This document shows, one piece after another, positions 57,865-64,000 of a stretch of 64,000 nucleotides of DNA. This DNA comes from CAWIVH01 sp963839475. GTDB lineage: Bacteria; Acidobacteriota; UBA6911. Each line of letters starts with the position of its first letter. Within the stretch, counting starts at the first letter, position 1. A program made the position numbers and the translations under genes. The DNA is taken from positions 248,001-312,000 of the forward strand of contig CAWIVH010000017.1 in the NCBI GenBank assembly GCA_963839475.1, written 5' to 3'. Below the pieces are notes generated by a model. The model made no database searches. It saw only the letters and a list, made by a program, of their open reading frames with translations, and had not been told where the DNA came from.

Positions 57865-60531
57865 CTATTTTTTTTCGGGCGGAATTTCCGGGGTCTTGGG
57901 TTGGCTCTTCTCCTGCTTGAGCTGCTCCTTTTCCTGCTGTTTGGCCCGTTCACGCCGGGCATCATCGATGTCCTCCTGAATGGTCTTTTCGGCGCCATCC
58001 GCAAACTTTCGGGTATAGCGCAGCGAATCCCTGAGTTCCTGAGTCATCTCCTGGAACTTCTCGGGAGTGCGGATAACATGAGGGGTGATCATGATCAGGA
58101 TTTCGGATCGCGATGCGCCGCGAGTCGTGGTGCCAAAAAGCCCGCCCAGCAGCGGAAGATCGGACAGGAAGGGAATCCCGGACCTGCCCTCGCTATTGTG
58201 CTCGCGTATGAGACCGGCGATGGCCACCGTCTGCCCGTCCTTTACGGCAAGAGTCGTCGAAACACTTGTCTTATTGAAAGAAGGGCCTACGCTGGTGGTT
58301 GCACCGGGAGAGCTTATTTCCTGGGCGATTCCGAGAGTGACGGTGCCGGAAGCGGAGATTTTAGGCATGACAATCAATGAAATACCCGTATCACGGTATT
58401 GCACGCTCGTGGTTGATCCGCCGGCCGCACCGACGAAGCTGCCCCCGGGATAGGGATATTCACCACCGACCACGATGTGGGCCTCGGTTCCGTCGAGAGC
58501 CAGTACCGAGGGAGCCTCCAGCACTTTCACCTTGGTTTTTTCGCGAAGGGCGTTCAAGGTCATCAGCAACTCTCGGGCATCTCCGACAAAGGCAAAGGTT
58601 GATGCGGTCAGCTGGGCTGGCGCTTGCGACGTAGCTGCGGTCAAAGCCCCTGTGGTCAGATGGTTTCCCGCCTGGCGGGCCTGCAGAGTTGCAGTGATCC
58701 CGAGACTGAAATTGTCGTTCAGGTCGATGGCGAAGATTTTCGCATCGATTATAGCCTGACGCGGCATGACGTCGAGCTTCTTGATGGTTTCAGAGATGTA
58801 AGCGTAATCCGGAGCGCTGGCCTGAATAATGAGAGTATTGTTGATTTCGTCGACCACCACGCGGACGTTGTCCTGCAGGCCCGAGAAGGCTCCGCCGCGG
58901 AGAATGGCGGATGTCATCCCGGCTCCCTGATTCAGCCGTGGTCCAAGCTGCTGGCCGCCGCCGACGAAACCTCCTCCAAAACTGCCGAATCCACCACCGC
59001 CGCCTCCGAACCCGCCGCCTTGGCCGCCATACCCGCCATAGCCTCCGTAGCCCCCTCCGCCATAGCTGGAGCCAAAACCACCGCCCCCGGTTGTGGAGCT
59101 TCCGAAGGGCGTCCCAAATCCACCTCCGCTGGTTGCCGACTGCTGACGGCCCGCGCTGCCAATTCCGCCGGTCATCCCGGTTCCGGTCGCAGCGCTTCCG
59201 GTCATCCCGACATTTCCCTCCCCTCCGTAGAGGGACGATAAAATCATGGCGATGTTGGATGCCGTCCCGTTTTCTACCGTGTAAACAAATGTCTGGATGG
59301 TGCGTCCCGTCGTGGCGTCAAGCTGCGTGATCCAGCGTTTCAGCTCCTCCAGCGCCCGCTTGGAATTGGCCATAACCAGAATGGCATTGAGGCGGTCAAG
59401 GGAGACGAAATATATGCCAGTTGCCGACTCTTTAGTGCCGGCCCCGAAGATCTTCCGCAAATCTTCCACAACATCGGAGGAACTGTTGTTCTTGATTTTG
59501 ACAAGCTCGACCAGGTCGGGATTCAAGTAGCTGTCGTCCAGGAGTTTGATGATTTCAAGGACTCGGTTCACGCTATCGGCGTAATCCGTAAGGATGAGCA
59601 TGTTAAGCCGCTCGTAGGGCATGATGACGCCGCCGTCGGTCATGAACAAACGCACCGGTTCGATCAGATCCTTGACCGGGATGAACTCGACTCGAATCAC
59701 ATGGGTCGACAAACGGTTCTGCTTGGTCGCTTCCTGCGCTTTCGCGGCCTGCGGCTGCGCCGGGGTTACGGAGGCTGGGGCTGGGGGCGTGGCGGATGGT
59801 GTCGCAGGCGCCCCAGCAGGAGGTGTCACAGGCGCCCCGGCAGGAGGAGGCTTGGCTGCAGTATCTTTGCCATCGCCTTTTTTTTCACCCTCCGTCTTAG
59901 GCTCGGGTTTGGCCGCGGAGGGAGGAGGCAGGTGCTCTATCAATTCGAGCCCTTTCTTCAGGCCGGACGAAATCGGGACAATCTGATAAATATTGCCCTG
60001 TTTCACCAGGGCGGCGTTGTTGTTTTTAAGTATGAGGTTGAAGAGTGGGAAAACGTCATCGGCAGACATGGGCGCCGAACTGTGGATCGTCACCGAGCCT
60101 TTTACCTCCGGATCGATGACAATCGGGGTGATGCCGAGCGTATCGGCAATCTGGTTGACGAACTCGTAGAGATCTGCCGCATCGTAACTCAGCTGGACCT
60201 GGCCGCCGGCGATGGGGGCGCGCTGGACGATCGCAGGGATCGGAGCGGGCGCAGCGGTTTGAGTCCCATCGGCAGGTTTAGCCCCGGCCTGCTTCTGCGC
60301 CTCCTGGGTCTTCTGCATCTGCTGAAATAGCCGGTCGATCGCCTGTCTGCGAGCCTGATCTTCCTGGACCGTCTGCTGTGCAGCGGGGTCCAGATGGGAA
60401 GACAAGGCAGGCGCGATGCCTTTTCCAGACACCAGGGTCAGGATAAATATGAGACCTATGATCCATTGGTTTCGGTTGCCATTAAACACTGGATACCCTC
60501 TCGGCAAAGAAGATGCTTCTTTATCTCTCAT
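57865..60531 (-). CDS. gspD: Type II secretion system secretin GspD
   Basis: 888 residues, longer than most GspD proteins. After a signal segment (WIIGLIFILTLVSGKGIA) and a Gln/Ala-rich stretch come the N0 domain (VQLSYDAADLYEFVNQIADT) and N1-N3 modules, with a Pro/Ala-rich insert near residues 205-265. A glycine-rich insertion of about 100 residues (about 437-534, Gly/Phe/Tyr/Ser) follows. The secretin pore domain is complete (VLEAPSVLALDGTEAHI, VQYRDTGISLIVMPKI, SVSTTLAVKDGQTVAIAGLI, GIPFLSDLPLLGGLFG). It forms the outer-membrane channel. The ATG overlaps the gspC stop by 4 bases. It could serve pili, but the GspK-type neighbour favours type II secretion. Confidence 0.9.
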   Translation of the reverse strand: MRDKEASSLPRGYPVFNGNRNQWIIGLIFILTLVSGKGIAPALSSHLDPAAQQTVQEDQARRQAIDRLFQQMQKTQEAQKQAGAKPADGTQTAAPAPIPAIVQRAPIAGGQVQLSYDAADLYEFVNQIADTLGITPIVIDPEVKGSVTIHSSAPMSADDVFPLFNLILKNNNAALVKQGNIYQIVPISSGLKKGLELIEHLPPPSAAKPEPKTEGEKKGDGKDTAAKPPPAGAPVTPPAGAPATPSATPPAPASVTPAQPQAAKAQEATKQNRLSTHVIRVEFIPVKDLIEPVRLFMTDGGVIMPYERLNMLILTDYADSVNRVLEIIKLLDDSYLNPDLVELVKIKNNSSSDVVEDLRKIFGAGTKESATGIYFVSLDRLNAILVMANSKRALEELKRWITQLDATTGRTIQTFVYTVENGTASNIAMILSSLYGGEGNVGMTGSAATGTGMTGGIGSAGRQQSATSGGGFGTPFGSSTTGGGGFGSSYGGGGYGGYGGYGGQGGGFGGGGGGFGSFGGGFVGGGQQLGPRLNQGAGMTSAILRGGAFSGLQDNVRVVVDEINNTLIIQASAPDYAYISETIKKLDVMPRQAIIDAKIFAIDLNDNFSLGITATLQARQAGNHLTTGALTAATSQAPAQLTASTFAFVGDARELLMTLNALREKTKVKVLEAPSVLALDGTEAHIVVGGEYPYPGGSFVGAAGGSTTSVQYRDTGISLIVMPKISASGTVTLGIAQEISSPGATTSVGPSFNKTSVSTTLAVKDGQTVAIAGLIREHNSEGRSGIPFLSDLPLLGGLFGTTTRGASRSEILIMITPHVIRTPEKFQEMTQELRDSLRYTRKFADGAEKTIQEDIDDARRERAKQQEKEQLKQEKSQPKTPEIPPEKK

Positions 60532-61394
60532 TCGTTGGGGGGATTCGGCCGCACTACATCCCCGAACGGCGTGCGGATGACCCGCCGCCCCTGGGAATCT
60601 GTGCTTTCATTCCACGACGGGGCCGTTTGATTCGGAGTGGCCGGAGCCACCTTCCCCTGTTGCGGAGATCCACGGTTGATGCCGCTCTGGGCCCCAGACG
60701 CCGAGGTGCTGCCCCCGATCGGCGAGATATTGGCGGTGCCGGCCGGCCGTGGAGGTCCACCGGTTATCGCAGCCACATTCGGTGAAATGGTCGCGCCAGG
60801 AGGAGCCGCTCCCGCGGCGCCGGCCCCGAATGCAACGATCCTCGTCGGCTGGATGGCGGTCTTTCCGCCGCCGACCGGATGCTTCGATGCATCAAAAAGC
60901 GGAATCACCTCCCGCCGCGGCCCATATTCCAGCACCATCTGATTCTGGGTTATGTCAGTGACGGTATAGCCCTGGTAGGTATCTCCAACCCGCCGGGTTT
61001 GTGTTTTGCGCGCGTTTCCTGCTGCGGCGGAATCCACGATCATGGCGAGCCTTTGGCTCCCCGACATCGTCACCCCAACCAGGATAGGCTTCTGCAGCAA
61101 TTGCGGGATTTCCACGGCCACAGGCACTTCCACTTTCTCCTCTTTGGCGCGGGTATCCGAAAAAAGATTCTTCTCCGGGATCACAGCAAATTCCGCGGGA
61201 GAGATCACTTTAGGAGGCGGAAGTAGCGGGACGTCACCCTCCTGATTCATTTTTTCCTTCAAATCCTTCGTGGGCTGCAGCCGGCCAAGATTATTGTCGG
61301 CGTTGAAGCGATCCTTGGCCAACCGGACTTGCCATCCCAAAAAGGCCGCTATCATGAGCAGCACGAGATTGACCGCTATCCATGTTCTGGACAT
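60528..61394 (-). CDS. gspC: GspC-like inner-membrane clamp protein
   Basis: 288 residues. One N-terminal transmembrane helix (WIAVNLVLLMIAAFLGWQV) is followed by a homology-region-like beta domain (about residues 95-175: KPILVGVTMSGSQRLAMIVD, TRRVGDTYQGYTVTDI, MVLEYGPRREVIPLF), the part that contacts GspD in type II systems. The C-terminal about 100 residues are Pro/Gly/Ala-rich and disordered instead of a PDZ or coiled-coil end. Position between gspM and gspD supports GspC; PilP is the alternative. Confidence 0.78.
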   Translation of the reverse strand: MSRTWIAVNLVLLMIAAFLGWQVRLAKDRFNADNNLGRLQPTKDLKEKMNQEGDVPLLPPPKVISPAEFAVIPEKNLFSDTRAKEEKVEVPVAVEIPQLLQKPILVGVTMSGSQRLAMIVDSAAAGNARKTQTRRVGDTYQGYTVTDITQNQMVLEYGPRREVIPLFDASKHPVGGGKTAIQPTRIVAFGAGAAGAAPPGATISPNVAAITGGPPRPAGTANISPIGGSTSASGAQSGINRGSPQQGKVAPATPNQTAPSWNESTDSQGRRVIRTPFGDVVRPNPPNE

Positions 61395-61415
61395 AAATCC
61401 TCGCTCAAATCCCCG

Positions 61416-62003
61416 TTATCGCCCGCCGGAAGGCTTCTCGGCTGGCTTGGTTTCAGGGACAAGGATCAAGCCGGCCACCATGATGCTGGGCCGGATTTCC
61501 CACTTTTTCTGGATTTTAAAACTCGTGATAGCCAGTTCGTCTACCGTAAGGTATTTGCTGTAATTCTCCACGGCTGTAAGAAACTGCACCAATTGTTCAG
61601 GAACGCAGTTGGTTTCGATCCGAACCGACACCTTATAAACATTGTCCTGGAGCTTTTGTTCCTTTTGAATGTCACGGCGGATGATCTCCACTCCCGTGGG
61701 ATCTGCCAGCTCTTTCAGGATTCGTTGCAGCTCCGCCGCGGCGATCGATGGGGTCTCTCCCGGAAGAAACCGCGTGTAATCCTGTTTGAGACGCTGCCGG
61801 TAAGCCTCCGCCCGGTTCCGATAAAATGTCTCCCTCCCCAGCATTTCCCTCTGTCGTAGAAGGGTTCGCTTTTTCCCTTCCACTTCACGGGCGAGGAGGT
61901 CGCGGCTGGGAATCAGGGAAACCGCAGCATAGGCGATCATTCCGACCACGACAATGGCGCCGCCGATTAGAAGGAATCTCTTTTCCCTTGCAGTGATTTT
62001 CAT
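61416..62003 (-). CDS. gspM: GspM/PilO-like assembly protein
   Basis: 195 residues. A short cytoplasmic start (MKITAREKRF), one transmembrane helix (LLIGGAIVVVGMIAYAAVSL), a coiled-coil stretch and a ferredoxin-like domain (about residues 85-170, with VYKVSVRIETNCVPEQLVQF and LTAVENYSKYLTVDEL) match the GspM/PilO group, which pairs with GspL/PilN. Its ATG overlaps the stop of the gspL-like gene by 4 bases. Confidence 0.8.
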   Translation of the reverse strand: MKITAREKRFLLIGGAIVVVGMIAYAAVSLIPSRDLLAREVEGKKRTLLRQREMLGRETFYRNRAEAYRQRLKQDYTRFLPGETPSIAAAELQRILKELADPTGVEIIRRDIQKEQKLQDNVYKVSVRIETNCVPEQLVQFLTAVENYSKYLTVDELAITSFKIQKKWEIRPSIMVAGLILVPETKPAEKPSGGR

Positions 62004-63409
62004 TGTTTTTTCTCCAGCTTGGCGGAGAAATTGAAACGATCCTTGCCGGTCTGGGCATCCCTGTAAACAGTGCCCGTTTGTTCTACCTTCATCAGTAGAG
62101 GCGAACGTTCCAGCTTGGGCATCAGATCCGACGGAGCCGAACTCGCCCCCGACAATTGGAAGGATCCGCGCTGGTTCATATAAACGTTGAGGAAGGTGTC
62201 GGCAGGCAGGATGTTGGTGAGTTCCTGCAGCACCTCCAGGTTCATGTCCCTCTGACGCAGGATACCTTCGACAAATAAAATCTGTTTTTCAACAGCTTCA
62301 GCTTCCGCCCTCAAGGCCTGAACCCGGTTCACCGGGACTCTCAGGGCAGCTATCTCCTGGTCAAGTTGCCGCAGCAGAATCCTCTGCTGGACCAATTGAC
62401 GGAATCCAAGAGCACCAAGCAGGATAAGCACCGACACTCCCAGGATAACAGTCGGGACGAAAGACCAGCGGTTCTGCTGTATTCTCAGATTCTGCGGCAA
62501 CAGATTCAGTTTCAGAGGCGGCCGATGAACCAAGCCGGATAAAGCCAACCCCAGCGAGACCGATGCGCCTTGAATCCGCGCCTGGTTCTCCAGCGGCATC
62601 TCCAATTGGACACGGGATGCCAGGAGTTCACAGTCGGGGAGTGCTTCATGCACTTCGCGCTGCACGTTCTCCCCCTCCTCGCCGCACAGCACAACTTTTT
62701 CGATGGTGTCTTCCGGGCCCATGCGCATCCGGGCCGCGGCTGCCTCCAATTCCTGCATTAAAAATTCGCGCCAGGGGATCGTCTCCGGACGGCTTTCCTC
62801 GCGCGAGAAAACGAGCGAGCCGTCCTTAACAGCCGAGATTTCAATGCCGTTGGGAGACAGGTCGGCCAATATAAAAGTCTTTCCTCCGAATTCCTTGCCG
62901 GATCGGAGGAAGAGATTGGCCAGGGCAACGGATCCGAGCATGACTGCGGATGGGCGGATTCCGAGTTCGGCCAAAACTTCCAGGTGCCGATCCAGAAGCG
63001 ATCGCTTGACCAGGACCAGCAGAACCGATAGCCTCTTGGCTTCGGGCGCCGCTTTCAGCGGAATATAGTCAAAATAGAATTTTTCCTCTTCCGTCGGCTC
63101 GAAAGACTGGACCTGGTACAAAACAACCTGGCGCAGGTTGTCCGCCACTTCGGCCGGGAGGTCCAGGTAGCGCACAACAACATCGCTGCGAGGAATTCCC
63201 AAAACAAGGCCATCCCGCCTCAAACCGTTCAGCTTGAAGAATTGATCGATTTCGTTGCGGACTTCGCTTCGCTCACGTGATCTGAAATCGGTAACGCGCT
63301 TGAAATGAGTAAAGACTCCGGCGGCAAAATTGCTCTGAAGGCAGGTGATCACCAGATCCTCCCGCCTGATCTCCACGCCGATGCTGGTTTTAAGATAAAT
63401 CATGCCCAA
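62000..63409 (-). CDS. gspL: GspL-like protein (PilM-type actin-like domain plus PilN-type part)
   Basis: 469 residues. The first about 310 form a cytoplasmic actin-like domain of the PilM/GspL type (FFKLNGLRRDGLVLGIPRSD, VVVRYLDLPA, VQSFEPTEEEKFYFDYIPL, FILADLSPNGIEISAV). A linker (KLNLLPQNLRIQQNRW) leads to a transmembrane helix (about 320-342), a coiled coil and a ferredoxin-like domain (TNILPADTFLNVYMNQRGSF) as in PilN. So the two proteins that are separate in type IV pilus systems are one chain here, as in GspL. It links the GspE ATPase to the platform; no gspE is in the window next to it. Confidence 0.82.
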   Translation of the reverse strand: MGMIYLKTSIGVEIRREDLVITCLQSNFAAGVFTHFKRVTDFRSRERSEVRNEIDQFFKLNGLRRDGLVLGIPRSDVVVRYLDLPAEVADNLRQVVLYQVQSFEPTEEEKFYFDYIPLKAAPEAKRLSVLLVLVKRSLLDRHLEVLAELGIRPSAVMLGSVALANLFLRSGKEFGGKTFILADLSPNGIEISAVKDGSLVFSREESRPETIPWREFLMQELEAAAARMRMGPEDTIEKVVLCGEEGENVQREVHEALPDCELLASRVQLEMPLENQARIQGASVSLGLALSGLVHRPPLKLNLLPQNLRIQQNRWSFVPTVILGVSVLILLGALGFRQLVQQRILLRQLDQEIAALRVPVNRVQALRAEAEAVEKQILFVEGILRQRDMNLEVLQELTNILPADTFLNVYMNQRGSFQLSGASSAPSDLMPKLERSPLLMKVEQTGTVYRDAQTGKDRFNFSAKLEKKQ

Positions 63410-63415
63410 CCCCGC

Positions 63416-64000
63416 TCATCTGAGCGCATTTTCGTTCCAGTAGACTACCCGGTAGCCGCTGCTTTCCCGCGGATCGAGCGTAACCACCGTCTTAATCACT
63501 CGTACAACCCTTGAATTATCCCTCCGGCCGGAGGCCGTAAGAGTATACACTCCCGTCTGATCTGTAGAAAGGTATGGCATCGTCGCGGGCCCAAAATTCA
63601 CGGACAAAGTCCGGGTTGCTTCCTCGAGGGTCAGGAACGGCTTCACCTTCCTCCGCTCGACTATCTGCTGGGCCGCCTGCGGTGTCATCATCGGTATCGA
63701 CATCAGGACTTCATACGGCGCAAAATTGATGTTGATACGATTCGATATCGAATAGACGGTGCAAAATCGCGACAACCCAAACCGGCGCATTACCCCGCCT
63801 TCAGGATTCCTCTCCGTAAGGCCATAGAAGATATCGCGTGTAACTCCCCTTACCAGCAGCAGTTCTTCCACGGTGTCGAAGCGGCTGTTTTTCGCCTTGT
63901 AGGGCGGATCGAGAGTCTGATAAAAATCGTCCTCCGCCCCGTTCAGCCTGTGCTGATTGTCGACGTCGCGCCAATCCAGGATGGAATCCACGATGATATC
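63416..64000 (-). CDS. gspK: Type II secretion minor pseudopilin GspK, C-terminal part
   Basis: The open frame runs to the right window edge without a convincing start (the last codons read DIIVDSILDWRDVDNQHR), so the gene is cut. The visible 194 residues contain the GspK helix-hairpin-helix-like region: DDFYQTLDPPYKAKNSRFDT, VEELLLVRGVTRDIFYGL, INFAPYEVLMSIPMM and IVERRKVKPFLTLEEA. GspK caps the pseudopilus tip with GspI and GspJ. It precedes the gspL-like gene by 6 bases. Confidence 0.85.
   Translation of the reverse strand, partial: DIIVDSILDWRDVDNQHRLNGAEDDFYQTLDPPYKAKNSRFDTVEELLLVRGVTRDIFYGLTERNPEGGVMRRFGLSRFCTVYSISNRININFAPYEVLMSIPMMTPQAAQQIVERRKVKPFLTLEEATRTLSVNFGPATMPYLSTDQTGVYTLTASGRRDNSRVVRVIKTVVTLDPRESSGYRVVYWNENALR

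Noticed and set aside
58960..59220. Possible minisatellite or CRISPR-like repeat in the gspD region
   Set aside because: The repeats are irregular Gly/Tyr/Phe codons within an intact reading frame; no fixed repeat length or spacers.

Overview
The window is a moderately GC-rich bacterial chromosome segment that most resembles Acidobacteriota. Three things point there: the RpoB architecture with an extra N-terminal double zinc ribbon, the envelope proteins built from a repeated module that I associate with this phylum, and a pilB-pilT-pilC-pilS-pilR-pilA locus. The lineage call is inference from protein character, not from a search. No rRNA gene, CRISPR array, prophage or insertion sequence is visible.

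Region by region. (1) 1-2660: end of an IPT/TIG-domain protein and a secreted PPC-domain protein. (2) 2694-6766, minus strand: a tightly coupled operon of hydantoinase B, an OSBS/N-acylamino-acid-racemase-type enolase-superfamily enzyme, an Asp/Glu-type racemase and a YihX-like HAD phosphatase. (3) 7228-16290, plus strand: an MqnP-like prenyltransferase, then a complete type IV pilus motor and control block (PilB, PilT, PilC, sensor kinase PilS, sigma-54 activator PilR) and the pilin PilA, whose gene has a textbook -24/-12 promoter. (4) 16401-22031: two large multi-membrane-span proteins (PTPS-related and YfhO-like) and a methyltransferase. (5) 22208-36200, minus strand: the information-processing block Thr-Tyr-Gly-Thr tRNAs, tuf, rpmG, tRNA-Trp, secE, nusG, rplK, rplA, rplJ, rplL, rpoB, rpoC, closed by an intrinsic terminator. 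(6) 36288-49041, minus strand: a surface-glycan cluster of GT2 and GT39-like glycosyltransferases, three methyltransferases and a LegB-like nucleotide-sugar dehydratase, with an UshA-like/tetraheme cytochrome fusion embedded. (7) 49222-57599: a TPR protein, a secreted protein broken by two compensating frameshifts, a DUF1573 protein, and an ECF sigma/anti-sigma/TPR/FG-GAP cluster. (8) 57865-64000, minus strand: a type II secretion operon in the order gspK (partial), gspL-like, gspM-like, gspC-like, gspD, the last with an unusual glycine-rich insertion.

The common theme outside the ribosomal block is the cell envelope: type IV pili, type II secretion, surface polysaccharide and secreted repeat proteins, with two control points (PilS/PilR with sigma-54, and an ECF sigma/anti-sigma pair). 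Three genes carry four apparent single-base frameshifts (near 18160, 48900, 52045 and 52140). So many in 64 kb suggests consensus errors in the assembly, but real decay cannot be excluded from sequence alone. I found no clearly new defence or mobile system. The least ordinary items are the HyuB/racemase operon without HyuA, the ECF cluster with NPF-repeat tails, the UshA/cytochrome fusion inside the glycan cluster, and the glycine-rich secretin.
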